Notes: generated from the sequence alone by a model not told the origin. DNA of 64,000 nt from Bradyrhizobium sp. LTSP885 (GCF_000938305.1 NZ_JYMT01000010.1:91475-155474), one strand, 5' to 3'. Shown: positions 55,612 to 64,000, numbered from the stretch's first letter. A program made the numbers and translations.

Positions 55612-56487
55612 ATGCTTGCGTTACAAATCCTGATCGATGGCTTCGCCATCAGCGCGCTCTACGCCCTCGGCGCCACCGGCTTCACCCTGATCTTCGGTGT
55701 CTCGGGTGTCCTCAATCTCTCCCACGGTGCCATCATGGTGGCCGCAGCGGTCGCGGCCTGGGCCGCGGCCAGCGTGCTGCACCTCGACACCTATTCCGGC
55801 GCGCTGGTCGGCGTCGCCGTCGCGCTGATCATGGCATTCGCGACCTATTTCGCGGTCGTGAAGCCGATCCAGAATTCCCGGCGGATCCCCAACGAGGAGA
55901 AGGAAATCTTCGTTCTCACCGGCACCTTGCTGTGGGGGATCATGATCCAGGAACTGATCGCCTACTTCTTCACCAACAATGCCAAGACGGTGCTGCCGAT
56001 CGTCGAAGGCGTCGTCAATATCGTGGGCGTTCGCACGCCGCGGAACGAGATCTTCACCGCGATCGTGTGCTGCCTCGTCATTGGCCTGCTGTGGCTGCTG
56101 GTGAACCGCACCCGCACCGGCAAGGCGGTGCTGGCGGCGTCGATGAACCCGCGCGGCGTCACGCTGCTCGGGCTCGAGCTTAACCGCATCTATGTCGTGG
56201 TGTGGGGGATCTACGGCACCCTTGCCGGTATCGCCGGCGTGCTGCTCGGCATGTTCCTGGGCGTCAGCTCTTACAGCGTCGGGCCGCTGACGGCGAGCGC
56301 GTTCTCGATCGTGGTGCTCGGCGGCCTCGGCAGCGTCTCCGGCTCGCTGATCGCGGCCTTCGTCGTCGGCTATCTCGAGACCTTGACGGCGTACCTGGTC
56401 TCGCCGGCCTACCGCACCATTCCGGCGCTGCTGCTGCTGGTCATCGTGATGTATATCCGGCCTCAAGGCCTGTTGGGGAGGCGCTGA
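55612..56487 (+). CDS. livH: Branched-chain amino-acid-type ABC permease LivH
   Basis: 291 aa with about eight helices. Conserved FAISALYALGATGFTLIFGVSGVLNLSHGAIMV and VLGGLGSVSGSLIAAFVVGYLET, both diagnostic for LivH family permeases. Forms the heterodimeric channel with LivM. ATG 55612; the next gene starts 1 base after its stop. Confidence 0.93.
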   Translation: MLALQILIDGFAISALYALGATGFTLIFGVSGVLNLSHGAIMVAAAVAAWAAASVLHLDTYSGALVGVAVALIMAFATYFAVVKPIQNSRRIPNEEKEIFVLTGTLLWGIMIQELIAYFFTNNAKTVLPIVEGVVNIVGVRTPRNEIFTAIVCCLVIGLLWLLVNRTRTGKAVLAASMNPRGVTLLGLELNRIYVVVWGIYGTLAGIAGVLLGMFLGVSSYSVGPLTASAFSIVVLGGLGSVSGSLIAAFVVGYLETLTAYLVSPAYRTIPALLLLVIVMYIRPQGLLGRR

Positions 56488-56488
56488 G

Positions 56489-57415
56489 ATGGCTGGGTTC
56501 TTCACGTCGCGGCTGTTCTTCATTTCGCTGGCCTGCGTGGTCATTGCGGCCACGCTGCCGTTGTACGTCTCGGGCTATATCCTGGGGCTTCTCACCGTCG
56601 CCTTTTACTTCGGCGTGTTCGCGATGGCCTGGGACCTGCTGTTCGGATTCGCCGGCGAGGTCAATTTCGGCCCGACCTTCCTGATCGGGGTCGGCGCCTA
56701 TACCGCCGGCATCCTCAACGCCCAATTCGGCTGGTCGGTGTATCTCTGCATCGTGCTCGGTGCGCTGGCCTCTGTCGTCGCAGGCTTCGTGCTGGCGCTG
56801 CCGGCGCTGCGGGTGAGGGGACCTTATTTCGGCCTGACCACGCTGGTCGCGGTGCTGATGCTGCAGAACTTCATCGTGGTGTTCGCCGATCTCACCGGCG
56901 GCGAGATCGGCCTCACCATTCCCGATGTCATCACCATCAACGCCGGCGCGAACTACTGGATTGCGCTCGGCTTCATGACCATCAGCGCCGCGATCCTGTA
57001 CGGCCTGTCGCAATCGCCAGTCGGCCTCGTGCTGCAGGCCAGCGGGCAGGATCCGGTGCAGGCCGGCGCGCTCGGCTTCAACATCGTCAAACACAAGCTC
57101 GCGGCGTTCATCGTCAGCGCGTTCTTCTCCGGGCTCTCAGGGGCGCTGCTGGTGTTCTACTTCGGCACCGCGTCGGTCGGCACCGTGGTCGACGTCGCGG
57201 TCGGCGTGAACGTCATCGTCGCAGCCGTGCTCGGTGGCCGGCGCACCGTGCTGGGGGCGGCGCTGGGTGCGATCTTCCTGATCGTCGCAGGCGAATTCCT
57301 GCGCCCGACCGGCGAGCTCGCGACCTTCATCGTCTCGGCCGTCGCGCTGCTCGTCGTGCTGTTCTTCCCCGGCGGTTTCCTCGGAGCGGCCTTGTCACGT
57401 GAGGCGCGCTCGTAA
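56489..57415 (+). CDS. livM: Branched-chain amino-acid-type ABC permease LivM
   Basis: 308 aa, about nine helices. Conserved FAMAWDLLFGFAGEVNFGPTFLIGVGAYTAG, LPALRVRGPYFGLTTL and AAVLGGRRTVLGAALGA, all typical of LivM. GGGGAGG precedes ATG 56489. Its TAA overlaps the ATG of the fused ATPase gene by one base. Confidence 0.93.
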   Translation: MAGFFTSRLFFISLACVVIAATLPLYVSGYILGLLTVAFYFGVFAMAWDLLFGFAGEVNFGPTFLIGVGAYTAGILNAQFGWSVYLCIVLGALASVVAGFVLALPALRVRGPYFGLTTLVAVLMLQNFIVVFADLTGGEIGLTIPDVITINAGANYWIALGFMTISAAILYGLSQSPVGLVLQASGQDPVQAGALGFNIVKHKLAAFIVSAFFSGLSGALLVFYFGTASVGTVVDVAVGVNVIVAAVLGGRRTVLGAALGAIFLIVAGEFLRPTGELATFIVSAVALLVVLFFPGGFLGAALSREARS

Positions 57416-58896
57416 TGGATCAGACTGTCACCACCACTCCCGTTCTCAGGGTTCGCGGACTCACCAAAAGATTCGGCGGCCTGACCGCCGTGAAGAATTT
57501 GAGCTTCGAGGTGCGCCCCGGCGAGATCCTCGGCCTGATCGGGCCGAACGGATCGGGCAAGTCGACGGCGATGAAGAGCGTGATGGGCATCGAGCGCCCG
57601 ACCTCCGGCGAGGTGATCTTCGAGGGCGAGAACGTCGCCGGCCTGCCTGCGCACAAGATCGCGCGCAAGGGTTTTGGCATGGTGTTCCAGCACTCGCGGC
57701 CGCTGAACCGGCAGACCGTGCTCGAGAACATCATGGTCGCGCTGTTGCCCGACAGCCTGTTCATGCTGTTTCCCGACAAGGCGCTCAACGAGCGCGCCAA
57801 ATGGATCGCCGATCGCGTCGGCCTGGGCGCCGTGATGGACCGCCGTCCGCCGACGCTGCCGTTTGCCGATTTGCGGCGGCTGGAATTGGCGAAGGCGATC
57901 GCGCGTGACCCAAAAGTGGTGCTGGTCGACGAGCCGTTTGCCGGCTTGACCAGCGGCGAGGTCGGCGGCTTCTCCGCGCTGATCCGCAGCTTCCGCGACG
58001 AGGGACGCGCGGTGATGCTGGTCGATCACAACGTCAAGAGCGTCGCCGCATTGGTCGACCGGGTGCTGGCGATGTATCTGGGCGAGGAGATCACGACCGG
58101 CCGCGCCGAGGACGTGATGAAGAATGAGACCGTGCGGCGGGTCTATCTCGGCGGCGCGATCGAGACCCATGCGCGGCCCGAAACCAGCTTCAAGGACAAG
58201 GTGCCGCTGTTGCAGGTCGAGAATGTCAGCGTGCATTACGGCAAGGCGCAGGCGCTGGAGAACGTCTCGATCCACGTCCATGAGGGCGAGTTCGTCTCCA
58301 TCGTCGGCCTCAACGGCGCCGGCAAGACCACGCTGTTCAACACCATCTCGGGTTTCCTGCCCTACACCGGCGATATCATCCGCGGCGGCGAGAAGCTGCG
58401 CGGGATAGGTCCGGCGAAGATCGCCCGCTCAGGGCTCGTGCAGTGCCCGGAATCGCGCGAATTGTTCGGCGAGATGTCGGTGCGCGAAAATCTCGACCTC
58501 GGCGGCCAGCATCTGACCGACGAGGCGAGGGCCAAGCAGCTCGCCTGGCTGTTCGAGCTGTTTCCGATCCTCAAAGAGCGTCAGGGCCAGATGGCGCAGA
58601 CGCTGTCCGGCGGCGAGCAGCAGATGCTGGCAATCGGCCGCGCGCTGATGATGCAGCCGCAGATCCTGATTCTGGACGAGCCGACGCTGGGTCTGGCGCC
58701 CGTCATCCTCGAACTGTTGTCAAAGGCGCTGGAGCGATTGCGCCAGACCACCAAGATCACGGTACTGCTCGGCGAGCAGAACGTGACCTTCGCGCTTCCC
58801 CATGCCGACCGCGTCTATGTGCTGGAGCACGCGCGGATCGTCTGGGAGGGCGATCCCGGCCGGTTCGCTGCGGAGGCCGGCAAGGACTTCCTGTAG
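57415..58896 (+). CDS. Fused LivG-LivF ABC ATPase
   Basis: 493 aa, two complete ABC domains in one chain where most systems have separate LivG and LivF. Domain 1 (about 9-255): Walker A GPNGSGKS (43-50), Walker B VVLVDEPFAGL, but the signature motif reads LPFADLRRLEL instead of LSxGQ. Domain 2 (about 263-490): Walker A GLNGAGKTT, canonical signature LSGGEQQ, Walker B ILILDEPTLGL. No frameshift separates the halves. With one degenerate signature, one of the two ATP sites may be non-hydrolysing (inference). Overlaps livM by one base. Confidence 0.93.
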   Translation: MDQTVTTTPVLRVRGLTKRFGGLTAVKNLSFEVRPGEILGLIGPNGSGKSTAMKSVMGIERPTSGEVIFEGENVAGLPAHKIARKGFGMVFQHSRPLNRQTVLENIMVALLPDSLFMLFPDKALNERAKWIADRVGLGAVMDRRPPTLPFADLRRLELAKAIARDPKVVLVDEPFAGLTSGEVGGFSALIRSFRDEGRAVMLVDHNVKSVAALVDRVLAMYLGEEITTGRAEDVMKNETVRRVYLGGAIETHARPETSFKDKVPLLQVENVSVHYGKAQALENVSIHVHEGEFVSIVGLNGAGKTTLFNTISGFLPYTGDIIRGGEKLRGIGPAKIARSGLVQCPESRELFGEMSVRENLDLGGQHLTDEARAKQLAWLFELFPILKERQGQMAQTLSGGEQQMLAIGRALMMQPQILILDEPTLGLAPVILELLSKALERLRQTTKITVLLGEQNVTFALPHADRVYVLEHARIVWEGDPGRFAAEAGKDFL

Positions 58897-58950
58897 TTCT
58901 CGATCAGATAACGATGTCGACAATAACAAAGCAAGGAAAGGGAGATCATC

Positions 58951-60198
58951 ATGTCACGAACTTCGAATGGTAGCCGTGCGAGCCTGTTCCCGCTCGCCTC
59001 AGCGCTCGCGCTCTGCCTTGCAGCGCCCGCCTACGCGCAATCCAACGATCCGATCAAGATCGGCGTCATCGCCGAGGTGCAGTCGATTGCGGGTGCCGCG
59101 ACGCCGGGCGGCGCGCAGATCGCGGCCGACGAGATCAACGCCAAGGGCGGCGTGATGGGCCGCAAGATCGAGATCGTCAGCTACGACAACAAGAGTTCGT
59201 CGGCGGATTCGGTGCGCGCGTTCCAGCGCGCGGTCAGCGAGGACAAGGTGTCCGCCGTGATCGCGAGCTATATCAGCGAGGTGGTGCTGGCGCTCGAGCC
59301 GTGGGCGGCGCGGCTCAAGATGCCGCTGATCACCCCCGGCGCGGCATCGAATGAGATCACCAAGGCGATCCACAACGACTACGAGAAGAACAAGTACACC
59401 TTCCACGGCTATTTGACCTCGGCTGCCCAGGCGCAGATCGTCTGTGACGCCGCCAAGGAGCTCTTGGTCGACCAGCTCAAGTTCAAGACCGCGGCAATCA
59501 TGAGCGAGGACGCGGCCTGGACCAAGCCGCTCGACATCGGCTACGAGGCCTGCCTGCCCAAGGCCGGGTTGAAGGTGGTCGAACACGTGCGCTTCTCGCC
59601 TGATACCACCGACTTCACGCCGATCTTCAATAACATGGAGAGCAAGAAGCCCGACGTGATCGTCACCGGCATCTCCCATGTCGGCGTGCAGCCGACGGTG
59701 CAGTGGAAGAACCAGCAGGTGCCGATCCCGATGTTCGGCATCAGCGCGCAGGCGCTGAGCCCGACGTTCTGGGGCGACACCAACGGCGCGGCCGATGGCG
59801 TGCCTTCGCTCGCAGTGGCGACGCCCGATGTCGCGGTGACGCCGAAGACCAAACCGTTCGCCGCGGCCTTCAAGGCGAAGTACGGCACGCCGCCGGCCTA
59901 TACCGGCTACACCGCCTATGACGAGGTCTACATCATCGCGGAGGCGATCCAGCGCGCCGGCTCGACCGATCCGGACAAGATGGTCACTGAACTCGAGAAG
60001 ACCGACTTCGAAGGCACGATCGGCAAGATCCAGTTCTACGGCAAGGACGACGAATTCACCCACGGCATCAAGTCCGGCCCCGGCAGCGTGACCGGCCTGG
60101 TGTTCCAGTGGCAGAACGGCAAGCAGATCACGGTCTGGCCGAAGGCGATCGCCGAAGGCAAGCTGAAGTTTCCGGATTTCGTGAAGCTGTCGCAGTAA
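58951..60198 (+). CDS. ABC transporter substrate-binding protein (copy 2)
   Basis: 415 aa with signal peptide (SALALCLAAPAYA). Opens IKIGVIAEVQSIAGAATPGGAQIAADEINAKGG; paralogue of copy 1, sharing for example SYISEVVLALEPWA and MSEDAAWTKPLD. Differences cluster in the second lobe (residues about 245-275), where the ligand specificity may differ. GAAAGGGAG precedes ATG 58951. Lies 54 bases after the fused ATPase gene, so it is probably the last gene of the operon. Confidence 0.92.
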   Translation: MSRTSNGSRASLFPLASALALCLAAPAYAQSNDPIKIGVIAEVQSIAGAATPGGAQIAADEINAKGGVMGRKIEIVSYDNKSSSADSVRAFQRAVSEDKVSAVIASYISEVVLALEPWAARLKMPLITPGAASNEITKAIHNDYEKNKYTFHGYLTSAAQAQIVCDAAKELLVDQLKFKTAAIMSEDAAWTKPLDIGYEACLPKAGLKVVEHVRFSPDTTDFTPIFNNMESKKPDVIVTGISHVGVQPTVQWKNQQVPIPMFGISAQALSPTFWGDTNGAADGVPSLAVATPDVAVTPKTKPFAAAFKAKYGTPPAYTGYTAYDEVYIIAEAIQRAGSTDPDKMVTELEKTDFEGTIGKIQFYGKDDEFTHGIKSGPGSVTGLVFQWQNGKQITVWPKAIAEGKLKFPDFVKLSQ

Positions 60199-60212
60199 GG
60201 AAAAGGCCTCGC

Positions 60213-60296
60213 CGTCATTGCGAGCGAAGCGAAGCAATCCATTTCTCAACTTGCGGAGGCATGGATTGCTTCGTCGCTTCGCTCCTCGCAATGACG
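60213..60296. repeat. Inverted-repeat element read through by a coding sequence
   Basis: Arms CGTCATTGCGAGCGAAGC... (60213-60242) and the near-inverse ending CTCGCAATGACG (60261-60296). The minus-strand NADH dehydrogenase-like gene reads through nearly the whole element and ends at a TGA (60215-60217) inside the far arm. Confidence 0.85.
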
Positions 60297-61531
60297 ACGG
60301 ATAGATTTTCGTTCGATTGCGTGCGCGTTGGCGGCGGCGCCTGGATCGTGGGTGCGGCGGCAGCAAGAAGCTCGGTGCGGTCGGCACTGCGCGGCGGATA
60401 GATGCGCTCACGATTGATGGTCTGCTTGGTGAGCTTTGCGGCAGCGCCGGTGGTTCGGACCTCGCGGTCCCAGCCGGTGGTATAGAGCGCTCCCGAGGCG
60501 CCGAGATCGAGCACCGTCACATACCAGTCGATGGTGAGCGGCAGCAGCGGCTCGTCGAAGATATCAGCAATCACGTTATGTCCGGCGAACCGCCCCATCG
60601 GCCGGGCGAACTGGCAGGACATCACGGTCGCATGCTGGCCGTCGATCAGGCAGGAGGCGACGTCGCCGGCGGCAAACACGCCCGCGAGGCCGTCGGCGCG
60701 CATGAAGTGGTCGACCGTCAGGCGGCCGAGGCTATCGCGTGCGATCGGCAGACTCGCAGCGAGCGGGCTGGCGCGCATGCCGGCGCACCAGACCACGGTC
60801 TGCGTCGGAATGATTTCGCCGGAGCCTAGCGTGATGGTGGTGGCGTCGATGGCGCTCACTTTGGCATTCAGCCGGGTCGCGACGCCCAGCGCCGACAGCG
60901 CCTCGTTGATGACAGGACGCCCGTGCGCGCCGAAGGTCGTGCCGACCACCGGATTGGGATCGACGAGAATGATGCGGCGGTCACCGGTGATGCCGGCCCG
61001 TGCGAGCTTGTCCGGCATCTCGGTCGCAACCTCGATCCCGGTGAAGCCGGCGCCCACGACCACCACCGTCGAACGTTCCTCTGACGGTTGCTGCTTGCCG
61101 AGTGCCGCGAGATGCGCGTCGAGCTCGATGGCCGCGGCATAGGTGTCGACATCGAAGCCGTGGGCGGCAAGACCGGGGATTGCAGGGCGGACCAATTCGC
61201 TGCCCGTCGTCAGCACCAGCCGATCGTAGCCCAGGACTTCCTTGCCGGCGCCTGTCCCGACCTTGACCTGCCGCTTCGCCGGATCGATCGCCTCGATGTC
61301 AGCGACCATGTGCCTGACGCCGACCGGATCGAGCAGGCCATCGAGCGGAAGCGCGACGTCGCTGAGGTCGACCTCGTAATTGCGAACCCGGATGTTGTGA
61401 TAGGCGTTGCGGTCGACGACGAGAATGTCGGTGTCATCAGCCCGCGTGCCGATCTCGTCGCGCTTGCGCGCCGCGCCGAGTGCGGCCCACAGCCCGGCAA
61501 AGCCGGCACCCAGCACAAGGACACGCGCCAT
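60215..61531 (-). CDS. FAD/NAD(P)-dependent oxidoreductase, type II NADH dehydrogenase-like, C-terminally extended
   Basis: 438 aa. FAD-binding fingerprint VLVLGAGFAGLWAALG at the N terminus and a second, NAD(H)-binding one VVVVGAGFTGIEVATEM, with VFAAGDVASC (the FAD C-terminal motif) as in NDH-2 and related pyridine nucleotide-disulfide oxidoreductases. Non-proton-pumping oxidation of NADH with quinone is inferred. The last residues (VVIARSEATKQSMPPQVEKW through IASLRSQ, about 27 residues) come from the inverted-repeat element, so they are a secondary extension. ATG 61531 (GGAGGGAG upstream) is preferred to an earlier one at 61582. Confidence 0.88.
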   Translation of the reverse strand: MARVLVLGAGFAGLWAALGAARKRDEIGTRADDTDILVVDRNAYHNIRVRNYEVDLSDVALPLDGLLDPVGVRHMVADIEAIDPAKRQVKVGTGAGKEVLGYDRLVLTTGSELVRPAIPGLAAHGFDVDTYAAAIELDAHLAALGKQQPSEERSTVVVVGAGFTGIEVATEMPDKLARAGITGDRRIILVDPNPVVGTTFGAHGRPVINEALSALGVATRLNAKVSAIDATTITLGSGEIIPTQTVVWCAGMRASPLAASLPIARDSLGRLTVDHFMRADGLAGVFAAGDVASCLIDGQHATVMSCQFARPMGRFAGHNVIADIFDEPLLPLTIDWYVTVLDLGASGALYTTGWDREVRTTGAAAKLTKQTINRERIYPPRSADRTELLAAAAPTIQAPPPTRTQSNENLSVVIARSEATKQSMPPQVEKWIASLRSQ

Positions 61532-61622
61532 GTCTCCCTCCGGCTTTCGTTGGAGGCAGCTTGCGCGCTCACGCGAGGTCAAATCAAGTGGGTGAGGGCA
61601 GGGCTGTCAGCTGCGTAACCCC

Positions 61623-63257
61623 TCAGGTGCCCGGCCGCGAGACTTCGGTCTCCTTGCTGGTGATGAATTCCAGCAGCACCGGCACGCCTTCCTTGGTCTT
61701 CTGGATCCCGCGCTTGATGGCGGGGATGATGTCTTCGGGTTTCGTCACGCGCTCACCATAACCGCCGAAGGCGCGGGCCATTGCGGCGTAGTCGCCGGAG
61801 ATGTCGGTCGAGCGATACTTCTCGGTCGAGATCGGCATCACCTTCAATTCGATCGCCATCGAAAAATTATTCAGCAGGATCGACATGATCGGAATCCGCT
61901 CGCGCACCGCGGTCTCGAAATCCATCCCCGTGAAGCCGATCGCGGCATCGCCCCAGACATTGATGCAGAGCTTGTCGGGCTTTGCCAGCTTGGCGCCCAT
62001 GGCAAGCCCCAGGCCGTAGCCGAGCTGTGTGGTCTTGCCCCAGCCGATATAGGACAGCGGCTCGACCGACTTCCAGAACGGCGAGAGCTGGTCGCGCGGG
62101 CTGCCGGCATCATGGGTGATGATGGTGTTGCTGACGTCGACGGTGTGCTGGAGGTCCCACAGCACGCGATAGGGATTGAGCGGCGCGTCATTGTGCGTCA
62201 GCTTCGGCATCCACTTCGCAAGCCATTCCTTGTGGGAGGCCGCGATTTCTTCCGCGACCGCGCTGGCGTTGCGGTCCGACGTTACCGTCTTGCCGATCTC
62301 CTCCAGCAGCGCGTCGAGCACCAGGCCGGCGTCGCCGACGAGAGCGATCTGGACCTCGACATCCTTGTTGATGTGGTTCGGATCGAGCGTCGAATGGATG
62401 ATGGTCTTGCCCTTCGGCATCGCGATCCCGAACGAGGTCTCGGTGAAGGAGCAGCCGATGCCGAAGATCACGTCGGCCTCGCCCAAGAATTTCGGCACCG
62501 CGCGCGGCACCGCAAGGCCGCCGGAGCCGAGTGACAGCGGATGGGTCTCGGGGAACGACGATTTGCCACCGAGGCTTGACGTGACGGGAATCGCAAGCCG
62601 CTCGGCGAGGCGCTTCAGCTGCGGCCAGGCTTTTGCGTAATGCACGCCCTGGCCGGCATAGATCACCGGCCGTTTTGCATTCACGAGCAGGGCGGCGGCC
62701 TCCTTGACGTGAACGGGGTCGGCGCCGTAGCGGGTGCGCAGCACCGGCGTGTAGTTCAGGGGCTCCGCGACTTCCTCGTTCCACATGTCGGCGGGGATTT
62801 CGACGATGACAGGGCCGCCGCGGCCGTTCTTCAGTTTTGTAAAGGCACGCCGGAAGATGTTGCAGACCTCGGCTGCGATATTGATCGGTTCCGAGGATTT
62901 CGAGAACGCCTTCATCGCCTGGGTGGAATTGAAGTTCGGGTCGATATTGGCGAGCCGCCGCGCATAGCCCATCGGCAGCACCAAAACGGGCACCGACTCG
63001 CCATAGCACTGCGCGACGCCGCCCATGGCGTTCTCGGCGCCCGGGCCATGCTGCATGCAGAACGCGCCGATGGTTTGTCCCGAGGTGACGCGGGAGATCG
63101 CGTCCGCCATGTGGATGCCGATGCGCTCCTGGCGCACCATCACCGGGCGGATGTCGGCATTGGCGGCGTATTCGATCAGGTGGTTGACCGGATAGCCGCA
63201 GAGGATCTCAATGCCCTCGCGCTTCATGATTTCCGCGATCGCGGTGCCGAGCTTCAT
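61623..63257 (-). CDS. ThDP-dependent enzyme (acetolactate synthase-like)
   Basis: 544 aa, three-domain thiamine diphosphate enzyme. Conserved Glu44 (VRQERIGIHMADA) activates the cofactor; central domain VIYAGQGVHYAKAWPQL; C-terminal ThDP motif GDAAIGFTGMDFETAVRERIPIMSILLNN (GDx...NN). Close in layout to acetolactate synthase large subunits and oxalyl-CoA/benzoylformate-type decarboxylases, so the reaction is open. No small regulatory subunit is adjacent. ATG 63257 with GGGGAGAG upstream. Lies 91 bases upstream of the FAD oxidoreductase gene, same strand. Confidence 0.9.
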   Translation of the reverse strand: MKLGTAIAEIMKREGIEILCGYPVNHLIEYAANADIRPVMVRQERIGIHMADAISRVTSGQTIGAFCMQHGPGAENAMGGVAQCYGESVPVLVLPMGYARRLANIDPNFNSTQAMKAFSKSSEPINIAAEVCNIFRRAFTKLKNGRGGPVIVEIPADMWNEEVAEPLNYTPVLRTRYGADPVHVKEAAALLVNAKRPVIYAGQGVHYAKAWPQLKRLAERLAIPVTSSLGGKSSFPETHPLSLGSGGLAVPRAVPKFLGEADVIFGIGCSFTETSFGIAMPKGKTIIHSTLDPNHINKDVEVQIALVGDAGLVLDALLEEIGKTVTSDRNASAVAEEIAASHKEWLAKWMPKLTHNDAPLNPYRVLWDLQHTVDVSNTIITHDAGSPRDQLSPFWKSVEPLSYIGWGKTTQLGYGLGLAMGAKLAKPDKLCINVWGDAAIGFTGMDFETAVRERIPIMSILLNNFSMAIELKVMPISTEKYRSTDISGDYAAMARAFGGYGERVTKPEDIIPAIKRGIQKTKEGVPVLLEFITSKETEVSRPGT

Positions 63258-63575
63258 GGCGGTCTCTCCCCTTGGGTTTGGCCGGTTTGGTCCAGCCTCG
63301 TTGTCGTCCCGGGGGTAGAGGAACAGGATTTGAGAGGGCGGTAAAGCGCACCTGCGCCCGGATCAGGTAGTCCTGATATGCGTTTGCGGGCAAGAGAGGG
63401 CCAGCCGGCCGGCGAGGGGCGGCATGACGCGGTCCGGAATAGACGAAAATCCCGTGCAACCTTTAAGCGACCGTTCATGCTGTCCGTCAACGCGGCGTCA
63501 ACCAATGTGTCCTAGTTTTGCTGGCGTAATTTCACGGCGCGGGAGAGTATCTGCAGGCGTCGACAGGAGCTTTCA
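63258..63575. other. Divergent intergenic region without a recognised gene
   Basis: 318 bases between the ThDP enzyme (minus) and the Flp pilin (plus) genes. Open frames across it are not protein-like. Promoters must lie here but I cannot place them. Confidence 0.45.
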
Positions 63576-63740
63576 ATGCGTTCGTTGCTGGCAAGATTTT
63601 TCCGCGATGAATCCGGGACGACGGCTCTCGAATACGCCATCATCGGCGGCGGGCTCAGCATTATCATCGTTTATGCCGTCGGCGGTATCGGCACCAATCT
63701 CAGCGCGCGCTTCGCGTCCGTCAGCACCTCGCTGAAGTAG
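63576..63740 (+). CDS. Flp-family type IVb pilin
   Basis: 54 aa. Short basic leader, then G14 followed by TTALEYAIIGGG with Glu at +5 and Tyr at +6 of the mature protein, the Flp prepilin signature, and a hydrophobic helix (AIIGGGLSIIIVYAVGGIG). It would be cut by a TadV/CpaA-type peptidase and assembled by a Tad system; no tad/cpa genes are in the window. AGGAG upstream of ATG 63576. Confidence 0.92.
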   Translation: MRSLLARFFRDESGTTALEYAIIGGGLSIIIVYAVGGIGTNLSARFASVSTSLK

Positions 63741-63748
63741 CGCCGCCC

Positions 63749-63985
63749 TTAGCTTTCTCCGCCATCGCCGTTCAGCGCGCGCAGCATCGCGATCCGCGCA
63801 AACATCAGCCAGCCGCCGCCGGTTTCCGCCGCGTTGATCAAATGCTCGACCGCGACCTGCCAGCGTTGCTCCTGCTGGGTCTTATCAGGCAATTTCATGA
63901 TGTAGTCGGCGGCCTGCTGCAGCGTCACCAACTGGCCACTGCGGCGGAGTGCGATCGGTTCGTCGAAGGGCGTCGACCAGGGCAT
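63749..63985 (-). CDS. DUF982-like small protein
   Basis: 78 aa. PWSTPFDEPIALRRSGQLVTLQQAADYIMKLPDKTQQEQRWQVAVEHLINAAETGGGWLMFARIAMLRAL has the DUF982 pattern seen in rhizobia. Function unknown. ATG 63985 is used but the frame is open to the window edge, so the start could lie outside. Convergent with the Flp pilin gene. Confidence 0.7.
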   Translation of the reverse strand: MPWSTPFDEPIALRRSGQLVTLQQAADYIMKLPDKTQQEQRWQVAVEHLINAAETGGGWLMFARIAMLRALNGDGGES

Positions 63986-64000
63986 CTCAAATACGGCGGG

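Overview
The window is high-GC chromosomal DNA from an alphaproteobacterium of the Bradyrhizobium/Rhodopseudomonas group (Nitrobacteraceae). The main evidence is an EcfF sigma factor with an OsrA-type redox anti-sigma whose cysteines fall at 129 and 179, as described in Bradyrhizobium japonicum; a MucR-family regulator; the TIGR03808/TIGR03809 gene pair; proteins with DUF2336, DUF1491 and DUF5330 domains; and several dispersed palindromic repeats typical of that lineage. Genes are densely packed. I see no rRNA, tRNA, CRISPR array, prophage or insertion sequence. The left edge cuts an RND pump gene and the right edge lies just upstream of a small DUF982-like gene.

Layout. 1-8.3 kb: truncated CusA/CzcA-type efflux pump, Tat-exported amidohydrolase, TolC-like outer-membrane protein, acetyl-CoA hydrolase/transferase and enoyl-CoA hydratase. 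8.4-16.4 kb: a signalling block with ecfF-osrA under its own EcfF-type promoter, a DUF2336 protein, a membrane diguanylate cyclase, and a second ECF sigma factor coupled to a membrane anti-sigma and an S8 serine protease. 16.5-19 kb: a candidate structured RNA with a strong terminator, then the TIGR03809/TIGR03808 pair. 19.2-29.1 kb: methylmalonyl-CoA mutase (MeaB, both subunits, an embedded GFA-family gene) and folate synthesis (folP-folB-folK), mostly on the minus strand. 29.2-35.3 kb: a HerA-like ATPase behind three tandem palindromes, an M20 peptidase, a class II aldolase and an ArnT-like glycosyltransferase. 35.6-45.8 kb: a Pro-rich membrane protein, MucR, SufE, DUF5330, a sensor kinase overlapping a peptidoglycan-binding protein, an ankyrin protein, DUF1491, a second DUF2336 protein, and a small protein coupled to a lipoprotein. 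45.8-53.7 kb: divergent LysR and MBL-fold lactonase-like genes, a PBP1A-DUF1214-DUF1254 operon, a YcgN-type cysteine-cluster protein and a 14-TM MFS exporter. 53.7-54.1 kb: two long inverted-repeat elements. 54.2-60.2 kb: a branched-chain-amino-acid-type ABC transporter with a fused double ATPase and two paralogous binding proteins. 60.2-64 kb: a type II NADH dehydrogenase-like enzyme, a ThDP-dependent enzyme, a lone Flp pilin and a DUF982-like protein.

The most distinctive points are these. (1) The ECF sigma/anti-sigma/S8 protease trio, where the extracytoplasmic tail of the anti-sigma resembles the protease's own propeptide region. (2) Three perfect GGTTCGA-N4-TCGAACC palindromes with 19-bp period in front of the HerA-like gene. 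(3) Dispersed repeats that overlap stop codons, and one that has extended an enzyme's C terminus. (4) A LivG-LivF fusion whose first ATPase half has a degenerate signature motif. All calls are from reading the sequence; no database search was run.
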